From contig CAJTYJ010000019.1 in NCBI GenBank assembly GCA_910583895.1, forward strand, positions 1 through 62,551: a stretch of 62,551 nucleotides of DNA, given 5' to 3'. A program made the position numbers and the translations under genes. Origin of the DNA: an uncultured Lachnospiraceae bacterium. Its GTDB lineage: Bacteria > Bacillota > Clostridia > Lachnospirales > Lachnospiraceae. The notes under the pieces were generated by a model. It was not told the origin of the DNA. It searched no databases and saw only the letters and a list, made by a program, of their open reading frames with translations. This document shows positions 51,641 through 59,756 of the stretch, in pieces (position 1 is the first letter of the stretch; each line of letters begins with the position of its first letter).

Positions 51641-52432
51641 ATGGAAAAAAGGAAACTGGTAACCCCAAAGGATATGAAGACTGCATTCAAAGAGATTGGT
51701 GTCCAAAAGGGTCAGGCGATCATGGTGCATACATCGCTGAGCAGTCTGGGATATGTGTGCGGTGGTGCGCAGTCAGTCATTGAAGCATTGCTGGAGAGCG
51801 TCGGCGATGAGGGTACGATTTTGATGCCGACCCAGTCATGGAAGAATCTGGATCCAAAGACAGGCGTCTACTGGCAAGAACCAGAAGAATGGTGGCCCGT
51901 CCTACGGGAATACCTGCCGGCTTACGACAAGCGGATAACACCGACCAATACAATGGGCGCTGTGCCGGAAATGTTCCGGCAGTGGCCGGGGACACTTAGA
52001 AGCGATCACCCTGCAAGGTCGGTAGCGGCATGGGGGCGTTATGCGCAGTATCTGACAGAAAACCATGATCTGTCGGATATTTTTGGCGACAGCTCACCCA
52101 TCGGCAGACTGTATGAACTGGATGGATTTGTTCTGCTGATCGGCGTTGGTTATGACAAGAACACGTCCCTTCATCTGGCAGACGTAAGAGCGGAATATCC
52201 GGGCAGGCATACGGTTATAGAAAGCAGTGTCATACAGCTTGACGGAAAGCGGATATGGAAATCCTATGAGACATTAGCGGTGGATGGAAAGGACTTTTCG
52301 GCAATCGGAGAGGCATTTGAGCAGACAGGGCAGGTGCGCCATGTATCTTTGGGAAATGCGGTTCTTTCCATGATGAGTCAAAGAGCACTGGTGGATTTTG
52401 CTGTGAAATGGATCGGAGAAAACAGAAGATAA
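51641..52432 (+). CDS. AAC(3)-fold N-acetyltransferase family protein
   Basis: This 263-residue protein has the Antibiotic_NAT pattern: 'QAIMVHTSLSSLGYVCGGAQ' near residue 25, 'GTILMPTQS' and 'VLLIGVGYDKNTSLHLAD' near residue 170. Family members include aminoglycoside 3-N-acetyltransferases, which use acetyl-CoA, but many act on other amines or sugars. The sequence does not show which. It sits with a LacI regulator and MFS permease, a metabolic context, so resistance should not be assumed. RBS GGAGG is upstream. Confidence 0.85.
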   Translation: MEKRKLVTPKDMKTAFKEIGVQKGQAIMVHTSLSSLGYVCGGAQSVIEALLESVGDEGTILMPTQSWKNLDPKTGVYWQEPEEWWPVLREYLPAYDKRITPTNTMGAVPEMFRQWPGTLRSDHPARSVAAWGRYAQYLTENHDLSDIFGDSSPIGRLYELDGFVLLIGVGYDKNTSLHLADVRAEYPGRHTVIESSVIQLDGKRIWKSYETLAVDGKDFSAIGEAFEQTGQVRHVSLGNAVLSMMSQRALVDFAVKWIGENRR

Positions 52433-53646
52433 TGGAAAGGGGGATGGATAAAAGGTATCATAAAACACTGTATGCCTGCTTTACCGGATATGTGGTGCAG
52501 GCGATCGTAAACAATTTTGTTCCGCTTCTTTTTCTGACGTTTCACAGCAGTTATGGGATACCGATGGCACAGATTACGCTGCTTATCACATTTAATTTTT
52601 TTACCCAATTGCTGGTGGATATGCTGTCGGTTGCTTTTGTTGACCGGATCGGATATCGTGCATCCATGATCATTGCCCATCTTTGTGCAGTGGCAGGTTT
52701 TCTTTTCCTGACCATCCTGCCGGATCTGCTTGGAAATGCTTTTGCAGGATTATTGATTGCCGTTGCGGTATATGCGGTGGGCGGCGGGCTGCTGGAGGTA
52801 CTGGTAAGCCCTGTTGTGGAAGCCTGCCCTACAAAACAGAAAGAAAAAGCCATGAGCCTTCTGCATTCTTTTTACTGTTGGGGCCATGTGGCAGTCGTGC
52901 TGGTATCGACCGTTTATTTTCGTCTGTTTGGCATAGAAAACTGGAAGATTCTGGCCTGTATCTGGGCCTTGATTCCGTTTGCCAATATGATTGCTTTTAC
53001 AAAAGTACCCATCGTTTCTTTGCTGGAAGAAGAGGAAAAGGGATTGACCATCAAACAACTTTTTCGTATGAGGATATTCTGGGTGCTGATGGTCATGATG
53101 GTCTGTGCCGGAGCAAGTGAGCAGGCAGTCAGCCAGTGGGCATCTGTCTTTGCGGAGACAGGACTGCACATAAATAAAACAATCGGAGATTTGGCAGGGC
53201 CGATGTTGTTTGCTGTCTTGATGGGAAGTTCCAGAGCTTTCTATGGAAAATACGGAGAACGAATGGACCTGGATCGGTTTATGACGGGCAGCGGTATTCT
53301 GTGTGTCATAGCATATCTGTGCATTTCCCTGGTGCCGGGGCCGATCGTTGGTTTTGCCGGCTGTGCGTTGTGTGGTTTGTCCGTTGGTGTGATGTGGCCG
53401 GGGGTATTCAGCAAAGCGGCAGCTTCTGTTTCCAGGGGAGGCACGGCAATGTTCGCATTGCTTGCACTGGCGGGTGATGTTGGATGTGCGGGGGGCCCTA
53501 CCGCAGTTGGAATGATTTCGGATGCCCTGGGCAATCATCTCAAAATGGGTATTCTGGCCGGGGTGTTGTTTCCGATACTTTTATTGATTGGTATATATCT
53601 GTGTCGGATATGGAATCGAAGGGCCTGTGAGAACATTTGTTCATAG
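52432..53646 (+). CDS. MFS transporter
   Basis: This 404-residue protein has about twelve helices and the major-facilitator motif region 'DRIGYRASMIIAHL' between helices 2 and 3. The substrate is unknown. It starts in the previous stop (TAATG), so it is translationally coupled to the acetyltransferase; an in-frame ATG at 52444 preceded by AAAGGGGG is an alternative start that shortens it by four residues. The context suggests uptake or efflux of the acetyltransferase's substrate or product. Confidence 0.85.
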   Translation: MERGMDKRYHKTLYACFTGYVVQAIVNNFVPLLFLTFHSSYGIPMAQITLLITFNFFTQLLVDMLSVAFVDRIGYRASMIIAHLCAVAGFLFLTILPDLLGNAFAGLLIAVAVYAVGGGLLEVLVSPVVEACPTKQKEKAMSLLHSFYCWGHVAVVLVSTVYFRLFGIENWKILACIWALIPFANMIAFTKVPIVSLLEEEEKGLTIKQLFRMRIFWVLMVMMVCAGASEQAVSQWASVFAETGLHINKTIGDLAGPMLFAVLMGSSRAFYGKYGERMDLDRFMTGSGILCVIAYLCISLVPGPIVGFAGCALCGLSVGVMWPGVFSKAAASVSRGGTAMFALLALAGDVGCAGGPTAVGMISDALGNHLKMGILAGVLFPILLLIGIYLCRIWNRRACENICS

Positions 53647-53796
53647 AAGAAATAGTTCTGTGGACAGGAAGGACTGTGTGAAGAAAACGTTTGGTCAGAA
53701 GAGGGGCGGCAGGTTCTGAATACAGAAGGCAGGAACACCCGTATTTTCTTTTCCATAGAATAAAGGAAAGACAAAAAGCAGGTGTGAGAGCAACCG

Positions 53797-54867
53797 ATGG
53801 TGACCATCAGTTTATGTATGATTGTACGGGATGAAGAAGCAGTGCTTGCCCGGTGTCTGGATTCGGTGAAGGAGGCGGTGGATGAAATTGTGATTGTCGA
53901 CACCGGCTCCCGGGACCGGACACTGGAGATCGCGGGAAGGTATACGAAAAACATAGTCGAGATTGCCTGGACGGATGACTTTGCGGCAGCGAGGAATGCC
54001 TCTTTTTCCAGAGGGACGATGGATTATTGTATGTGGCTGGATGCAGATGACGTGATGAAGGAGGAGGAGCGGGATCGCCTGATTGCCTGGAAGGAGCAGG
54101 CGGATGGCAGCGCAGATGCGGTGATGATGAAGTATGCGGCGGGACTGGATGAACAGGGGAAGGAGACTTTCTGCTACTACCGGGAGCGGCTGCTCAGAAG
54201 AGACAGCGGGTTTCTCTGGAAAGGACGGGTGCATGAGGCCATTGAGGTACATGGAAAAGTGGAATATCTGGACATCCGGGTGGAACATCACAGCCAGAAA
54301 AAGGGATACAGTGACCGCAATTTAAGGATCTATGAAAGAATGCGGGAAGAAGGAGAGGAGCTTTCGGCCCGGGATCTTTTTTATTATGGGCGGGAGTTGT
54401 ATTACCACAGAAGGTACGAGGAAGCAGTTGGGTGCTTCCTGTTTTTTTTGAAGAAAAAAGAAGCGTTTTCGGAAAATCAGGTGGAGGCCTGCCGGTTTAT
54501 GGCCTATTGTCTTTATGCCCTCGGCCAGGAGGAGCAGGCTTTAAATGCGCTGTATCGGGGACTTTCTTTTCGGGTTCCCAAAGGAGAACTTTGCTGTGAT
54601 CTGGGCAGACATTTTGCGGACCGGCAAAACTGGGAACAGGCAGTCTTCTGGTATGAGGCGGCTCTCCATGCCCCCCGAAAGGATCAGGCTGGAGGGTTTG
54701 TACAAGAAGAGTATTATGGATATGTGCCCTGTGTACAGTTGTGTGTCTGCTACAGCCATATGGGAAAGACAAAAAAAGCCCTTTCTTTTCATAATCTGGC
54801 AGGGAAATACAAACCTTACGGCAGAGAATACCTGAAAAATGAAGAATATTTTCGGAATATGGAATAA
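53797..54867 (+). CDS. GT2 glycosyltransferase with helical repeat C-terminus
   Basis: This 356-residue protein begins with the GT-A nucleotide-sugar fold ('ISLCMIVRDEEAVLARCLDS', 'VIVDTGSRDRT'), with the metal-binding 'WLDADD' at residues 80-85. From about residue 190 there are TPR-like helix pairs ('YYGRELYYHRRYEEAVGCFL', 'QALNALYRGLSF'). This architecture resembles SunS- and tetratricopeptide-linked transferases that act on peptides or proteins. The collagen-like protein next door is rich in threonine, a good glycan acceptor, so glycosylation of that protein is a plausible role (inference). The 150-bp gap upstream holds nothing recognised. Confidence 0.84.
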   Translation: MVTISLCMIVRDEEAVLARCLDSVKEAVDEIVIVDTGSRDRTLEIAGRYTKNIVEIAWTDDFAAARNASFSRGTMDYCMWLDADDVMKEEERDRLIAWKEQADGSADAVMMKYAAGLDEQGKETFCYYRERLLRRDSGFLWKGRVHEAIEVHGKVEYLDIRVEHHSQKKGYSDRNLRIYERMREEGEELSARDLFYYGRELYYHRRYEEAVGCFLFFLKKKEAFSENQVEACRFMAYCLYALGQEEQALNALYRGLSFRVPKGELCCDLGRHFADRQNWEQAVFWYEAALHAPRKDQAGGFVQEEYYGYVPCVQLCVCYSHMGKTKKALSFHNLAGKYKPYGREYLKNEEYFRNME

Positions 54868-54869
54868 GA

Positions 54870-54896
54870 ACTCCAGGAGAAAGTCTGCATAGTCTA
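54870..54896 (+). promoter_or_regulatory. Possible sigma-K-type promoter for the collagen-like gene
   Basis: CATAGTCTA (54888-54896) fits the sigma-K -10 pattern CATAnnnTA, with AC (54870-54871) 16 bp upstream as the short -35. A spore-surface protein made late in sporulation would fit. The short motifs occur often by chance. Confidence 0.35.
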
Positions 54897-54934
54897 TGTA
54901 GTGAAGACAGATATATTTAAGGAGACAAAGGATT

Positions 54935-56656
54935 ATGGATTTTTTCGGGAGAAATTATGAAAATCACTCCTGTAATTGTCAGGGACAGCAAAATACCAGA
55001 TGCTGTCCGGGTCCCCAGGGGCCAAGAGGCTGTCCGGGTCCGACTGGTCCCCAGGGCCCACGGGGCTGTCCTGGTCCCACCGGCCCTCAGGGACCGATCG
55101 GACCAGGCGGAATGGCCGGTCCCCAGGGTCCGGAAGGTCCTCAGGGCCTGCAGGGGGTTCCAGGAGCTCAGGGTCCTCAGGGCCCAACCGGAGCAACCGG
55201 TCCGACCGGGGCTCAGGGCTTTGCCGGCCCGACCGGTCCAGCCGGACCAACAGGACCTCAGGGTCCCCAGGGGGTACAGGGACAACCGGGAGCTCCGGGT
55301 CCCGTAGGAGCCACCGGTCCTCAGGGTCCTCAGGGTCCGGCCGGACCTCAGGGAGCCACCGGTCCCCAGGGTCCCACCGGCCCCACCGGAGCTCAGGGAC
55401 CCCAGGGAATTCCGGGCAGTATCGGAGCCACTGGTCCCGCCGGAGCGACTGGTCCAACCGGAGCCACCGGCCCCCAGGGTCCGACGGGTCCTCAGGGTCT
55501 GCAGGGGATTCAGGGGGCGACCGGCCCAACCGGAGCGACGGGAGCTGAAGGTGTGACCGGTCCGACGGGACCTGAAGGAGCAGTCGGCCCGACCGGTCCC
55601 CAGGGTTTACAGGGAGTCCAGGGCCCCCAGGGTGCGACTGGCCCGACCGGAGCGACAGGACCTGAAGGAGCAGTCGGCCCGGCTGGCCTGACCGGTCCCC
55701 AGGGTTTACAGGGGATCCAGGGTCCTCAGGGTGTGACTGGCCCCACCGGAGCCACCGGTCCCGCCGGCCCGATTGGCCCCACCGGAGCTCAGGGCTTACA
55801 GGGAGTTCAGGGTCCGGTCGGTCCGGCCGGAGCGACAGGTCCAGCTGGTCCGACTGGCCCGACGGGTCCGGAAGGTCCTCAGGGCCTGCAGGGAGTTCAG
55901 GGTCCGGTTGGACCTCAGGGAGCCACTGGTCCGACCGGAGCCGCCGGCCCCACCGGAGCTGCGGGAGTCACTGGTGAAATTGGTCCCACAGGTCCTCAGG
56001 GTCCCCAGGGCCTCCAGGGGGTTCAGGGACTGATCGGTCCGACGGGGCCCACCGGAGCCGCTGGTCCAGTCGGCCCGACTGGCCCGACCGGAGCCACTGG
56101 TCCCGATGGCCTTGCTGGTCCCACCGGCCCCACCGGAGCCACTGGTCCCGCTGGCCTTGCTGGTCCTGCCGGCCCGACTGGCCCCACCGGTCCGATCGGT
56201 CCCACCGGTCCAACTGGCCCAACCGGACCGGCAAACGGGCTGGCGTCTTACGGCGGGGTATATAATACGGCGCCGCAGACGCTGAATCTGACCCTTGGAG
56301 GAACGACGCAGATTCCGATGGCATCGACAATGCCTTCCGAATCTGTGACATACACTCCGGCCAACAGCATTACGATCACCCTGCCCGGTGTGTATGAAAT
56401 CAATTATGAGACTACCATGTCGGCAGCACTCGGAACCACCGTGACCACAGCCGTGCGGCAGAACGGAACAAACATTCCCAGTGCAACCGTATCCAGGCTG
56501 CTTTCCGTCGGCGTAAATTCCCTGTTCAGCGGCAATACGATTGTCACGCTGGCAGCAGGAGATGTCATCGACATGGCAATCTCCGCACTGATTGCAGTCG
56601 GGGTAACACTGGGTAGCGGGACCAGCGCAATCCTCACGGTAAAGAAACTTGACTAA
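54935..56656 (+). CDS. Collagen-like repeat protein (BclA-like)
   Basis: This 573-residue protein has an N-terminal Cys-rich segment (Cys13, 15, 23, 24), then about 135 Gly-X-Y triplets from residue 26 to roughly 432, dominated by GPT, GAT and GPQ. It ends in a compact domain of about 140 residues ('GLASYGGVYNTAPQTLNL' onward to 'AILTVKKLD') like the trimerising head of BclA-type exosporium proteins. The triplet region would form a collagen-like triple helix and carry many threonines. The RBS AAGGAG lies upstream. The gene follows a glycosyltransferase by 67 bp. There is no membrane anchor or sorting signal, so attachment would be by the N-terminus, as in exosporium proteins (inference). Confidence 0.92.
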   Translation: MDFFGRNYENHSCNCQGQQNTRCCPGPQGPRGCPGPTGPQGPRGCPGPTGPQGPIGPGGMAGPQGPEGPQGLQGVPGAQGPQGPTGATGPTGAQGFAGPTGPAGPTGPQGPQGVQGQPGAPGPVGATGPQGPQGPAGPQGATGPQGPTGPTGAQGPQGIPGSIGATGPAGATGPTGATGPQGPTGPQGLQGIQGATGPTGATGAEGVTGPTGPEGAVGPTGPQGLQGVQGPQGATGPTGATGPEGAVGPAGLTGPQGLQGIQGPQGVTGPTGATGPAGPIGPTGAQGLQGVQGPVGPAGATGPAGPTGPTGPEGPQGLQGVQGPVGPQGATGPTGAAGPTGAAGVTGEIGPTGPQGPQGLQGVQGLIGPTGPTGAAGPVGPTGPTGATGPDGLAGPTGPTGATGPAGLAGPAGPTGPTGPIGPTGPTGPTGPANGLASYGGVYNTAPQTLNLTLGGTTQIPMASTMPSESVTYTPANSITITLPGVYEINYETTMSAALGTTVTTAVRQNGTNIPSATVSRLLSVGVNSLFSGNTIVTLAAGDVIDMAISALIAVGVTLGSGTSAILTVKKLD

Positions 56657-56670
56657 AGAAAATGATGCAT

Positions 56671-56717
56671 TTCTGATGGCTTTCTGATGACCTTCTGATG
56701 CTCTGATCCTGTAGTAT
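56671..56717 (+). promoter_or_regulatory. Promoter with three 11-bp direct repeats, upstream of VIT/VWA gene
   Basis: TTCTGATG occurs at 56671, 56682 and 56693, exactly 11 bp apart, with a fourth partial CTGAT at 56703. TAGTAT at 56712-56717 could be the -10, which places the last repeat over the -35 region. Direct repeats at one helical turn upstream of a -10 are typical sites for OmpR/PhoB-type response regulators. No such regulator gene is in the window. Confidence 0.5.
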
Positions 56718-56805
56718 TTTTAATGAAAGAAAGGCTGATTGAATCAGTGCTGTTTCAGAGAAAATACTGCAGGATCCACATCAGAAGAACAGGAAGGGGT
56801 ACATT

Positions 56806-58818
56806 ATGAAACGAAGGAAATGGTTATGTTTGGTTTTGATTGTCTGTATGTTTGCAGAATGCCGTTTTGCAGTACATGCAGAAACAGAAGAAAAGGACAA
56901 GGATGTAACCCTTGCGCCGTACTTTTTCATTCAGGACGGGGATCCTTCGGTGGATTCCTTTCCTCTGAAAGGGACAGAAGTAGAGACAAACATCAATGGT
57001 ACCATTGCGGAGACTTATGTGACGCAGACTTATGAAAACGAAGGAGAACGGCCGTTAAGCGCCAGTTATGTATTTCCTGCTTCTACCAAAGTGTCGGTCC
57101 ACGGAATGACCATGCAGATCGGGGACCAGAAGATCACAGCCGTGATCAAAGAGAAGGAAGAAGCAAAGGCGGACTTTGAGGAGGCAAAGACAGAAGGAAA
57201 GAGCGCCTCTTTGCTGGAAGAAAAAAGATCCAACGTCTTTACGATGGATGTGGCCAATATCATGCCGGGGGACACGGTATCCATTGAACTGCATTATACA
57301 GAACTGCTTGAGACGTCGGAAGGAACCTGTCAGTTTGTGTTTCCCACAGTTGTGGGACCTCGTTACGGGGGCGGGATGGATGAGGCGGAAGCAGAAGAGG
57401 GGAGCTGGATTGCGAGTCCTTATCTGCCAGAAGGAGTTTCTCCTGACAGTGCCTATGACATCACGGTCAGTCTGTCCACCGGAGTTCCCATCAGCGATCT
57501 TGTCTGCAAAACCCATGAGACGGATGTGGAGTGGAAGAAAAATTCTGAGGCAAGGATTACACTGAAAGATGCAGAAGACTTTGCCGGAGACCGGGATTAT
57601 ATTCTGGAATACCAGATGACCGGGGAGGAAGTTGGATCCGGACTGATACTCTATGAAGGAGAAGAGGAAAATTATTTTCTGCTGACTGTGCAGCCGCCGA
57701 AGCGGTATGAACCAGATGAGATCCTTCCCCGGGAGTATCTGTTTGTACTGGATGTATCCGGTTCCATGAATGGTTATCCTCTGGACACTGCGAAAGGACT
57801 GATCCGAAATATGGTTGGCGGTCTGAGAAGCACCGACTGCTTTAATCTGTTTCTGTTCTCAGATATTGTGTCAGAGATGTCTTTGGAGTCTGTGGAGGCT
57901 ACCGAAGATAACATGCAATGTGCCCTGGATCTGATCGATCAGCAGGAGGGCGGAGGCGGCACAGAACTTGCGCTTGCACTGAAAGATGCCCTACAGACCC
58001 CGGCGAAAAAGGGCGTCTCCCGGAATGTGGTGGTCATCACAGACGGCTATATCTGGGATGAAGACGAGGTATTCGAACTCATAAAGGACACTTCCGGCGG
58101 TGAGACAAGCTTTTTCTCTTTCGGAATCGGAAGCTCGGTCAACCGCTCTTTGATGGAAGGAATTGCCGGGGCGGGGATGGGAGAAGCTTTTGTCGTGACA
58201 GAGGAAGAAGAGGCAGAAGCAACGGCAGAACGGTTCCGTACTTACATCGAAGCGCCGCTTCTTACGGATATCCAGGTATCTTTTGACGGTTTTGATGCCT
58301 ACGAGGTCGGACCGTCTAACCTGCCGACGCTGTTTGCACAAAAACCGGTGGTCCTGCTGGGCAAATGGCGGGGAGAACCGGAAGGGTCAATCTGTATCCG
58401 GGGAAAGACCGGTGCAGAAAATTATGAGGAACGGGTGCAGGTGTCTGATGCCGTGCCTTCCGAAGACAAGGAAGCCATCCGTTATCTGTGGGCGAGGAAA
58501 AAAGTAGAAGAGCTTACATCTTATGGTTTCGCAAGTGTGGATGACCAGACGAAAGAGGAGATCACAACCATAGGACTTTCCCACAGCATGCTCACACCCT
58601 ATACTTCTTTTGTGGCTGTACTGGACACAGTCCGCAATCCGCAGGGGGAAAGTGCCGAGGTAGACCAGCCGTCGCCTCTGCCCCAGGGAGTGTCCGGACT
58701 TTCTGTGGGAGGCTATCTGGTGGGGACAGAACCTGAGGAAGCCATGCTCTTTGGAATGATGGTTCTGATCCTGGCAGCAGGCTTCTTAAACCGAAGGAAA
58801 AGAAAGAGGTCTTTATGA
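56806..58818 (+). CDS. VIT and von Willebrand A domain protein with exosortase-type C-terminal signal
   Basis: This 670-residue protein has a signal peptide cut near Ala25, a VIT domain (about 40-170, 'FPLKGTEVETNINGTIAETY'), a middle segment, and a VWA domain (about 310-480) with MIDAS Asp316-x-Ser318-x-Ser320 ('VLDVSGSM'). The C-terminus reads 'GTEPEE' (640-645), one hydrophobic helix (646-661) and 'NRRKRKRSL'. That three-part end resembles PEP-CTERM-like exosortase substrates, except that the motif is EPEE. The stop overlaps the next gene, a predicted exosortase, by 4 bp. VIT/VWA proteins elsewhere bind partners or surfaces. Regulation may involve the 11-bp repeats upstream. Confidence 0.88.
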   Translation: MKRRKWLCLVLIVCMFAECRFAVHAETEEKDKDVTLAPYFFIQDGDPSVDSFPLKGTEVETNINGTIAETYVTQTYENEGERPLSASYVFPASTKVSVHGMTMQIGDQKITAVIKEKEEAKADFEEAKTEGKSASLLEEKRSNVFTMDVANIMPGDTVSIELHYTELLETSEGTCQFVFPTVVGPRYGGGMDEAEAEEGSWIASPYLPEGVSPDSAYDITVSLSTGVPISDLVCKTHETDVEWKKNSEARITLKDAEDFAGDRDYILEYQMTGEEVGSGLILYEGEEENYFLLTVQPPKRYEPDEILPREYLFVLDVSGSMNGYPLDTAKGLIRNMVGGLRSTDCFNLFLFSDIVSEMSLESVEATEDNMQCALDLIDQQEGGGGTELALALKDALQTPAKKGVSRNVVVITDGYIWDEDEVFELIKDTSGGETSFFSFGIGSSVNRSLMEGIAGAGMGEAFVVTEEEEAEATAERFRTYIEAPLLTDIQVSFDGFDAYEVGPSNLPTLFAQKPVVLLGKWRGEPEGSICIRGKTGAENYEERVQVSDAVPSEDKEAIRYLWARKKVEELTSYGFASVDDQTKEEITTIGLSHSMLTPYTSFVAVLDTVRNPQGESAEVDQPSPLPQGVSGLSVGGYLVGTEPEEAMLFGMMVLILAAGFLNRRKRKRSL

Positions 58819-59621
58819 GATATAAAGAATGCAGAATGTATTATTGTGCAGGCATCGCAGCAATTTTCCTTCTAAAATATTATTACCGTCTGGCAGGCAG
58901 CGGGGAGCTTCTGTGGCTCCTCGCACCGGTTGCAGGGTGGGTGAAGCTTTTAAGCGGCTGCTCCTTTGCCTATATTCCCGGGGAAGGGTATGTCAATCAT
59001 TCCCTTCGGTTTTTCATTGCACCCTCCTGTGGCGGCATGCAGTTTCTGATCATCACCGTGGCCATGCTTTTCTTTACGTTCCTGCACCGGATGAATACGG
59101 AGAAAAAAAGACTGCTCTGGGCGGCATGCGGCCTCATTAGCGCCTATGGGTATACGATTTTTGTCAACGGCATCCGCATTGTACTGTCCATGGATCTGCC
59201 TGTTCTGTGCAGACAGGCAGGTCTTATGAACGGCTGGCTGACTCCCGAAAAACTGCATACGATGATCGGGGCGGCTGTATATTTTGCCTCTCTTGTGCTT
59301 TTGTATCAGTTGACAGAACGTCTTTTGTGCTGGATGGAAATTGGATCAAAAGAGCGTACGCTCCGTGTTCTTTTGTCCGCTGAGGGGAAAAAGGTCAGAA
59401 GAAAAGAACTTCTGCGGGCAGCGGCCCCGTTGTTTTGGTATCTGATGTTTGTCCTTTGGATTCCGGCTCTGAAAAAGATCTGGCTGCCGGACCGAAGGGA
59501 GTTTTTCGAGTATGCCGTTTTGGTGCTGACGGTCTGCCTGTTTATCCTTGGGAGCCGGAAAATACTTGCCGCACTTTCATTTGGAGTACTGCACCTGCTG
59601 CATGGTTTTCGGAAAGGGTGA
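58815..59621 (+). CDS. Exosortase family protein (XrtK-like?)
   Basis: This 268-residue membrane protein has about six to eight helices. The three residues used by exosortases and archaeosortases are in place: Cys72 ('APSCGGMQF'), Arg121 ('NGIRIVL') and His148 ('KLHTMIG'), each at or near a membrane helix end. Such enzymes cut the sorting signal of secreted proteins and transfer them to an acceptor. The upstream VIT/VWA gene ends with a matching signal and shares a 4-bp overlap, so this is probably its dedicated processing enzyme. The C-terminal 100 residues add further helices. The subclass is tentative, since I cannot align it here. Confidence 0.82.
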   Translation: MRYKECRMYYCAGIAAIFLLKYYYRLAGSGELLWLLAPVAGWVKLLSGCSFAYIPGEGYVNHSLRFFIAPSCGGMQFLIITVAMLFFTFLHRMNTEKKRLLWAACGLISAYGYTIFVNGIRIVLSMDLPVLCRQAGLMNGWLTPEKLHTMIGAAVYFASLVLLYQLTERLLCWMEIGSKERTLRVLLSAEGKKVRRKELLRAAAPLFWYLMFVLWIPALKKIWLPDRREFFEYAVLVLTVCLFILGSRKILAALSFGVLHLLHGFRKG

Positions 59622-59646
59622 ACTTCGCATATGGTCCATTTTTCTG

Positions 59647-59675
59647 TTGCGTAATTGGGGAATAATGCATACAAT
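59647..59675 (+). promoter_or_regulatory. Sigma-A promoter for the receiver-synthetase gene
   Basis: TTGCGT (59647-59652) and TACAAT (59670-59675) are 17 bp apart, 81 bp before the start codon. It allows expression independent of the exosortase genes. Confidence 0.65.
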
Positions 59676-59756
59676 AGAGGTATGTAAGGCGTGAGCAGCC
59701 GCTGTTTTTGGTGTTTGTAAGGAGGGACAGCAGGCTGGCAGAAAAAGGGGATTGAT

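Noticed and set aside
51641..52432. Aminoglycoside resistance gene
   Set aside because: The fold is shared by many acetyltransferases; regulator and MFS context do not prove a drug substrate.
54935..56656. Foreign origin of the GC-rich collagen gene
   Set aside because: Glycine, proline and alanine codons force high GC, so composition is not evidence of transfer.
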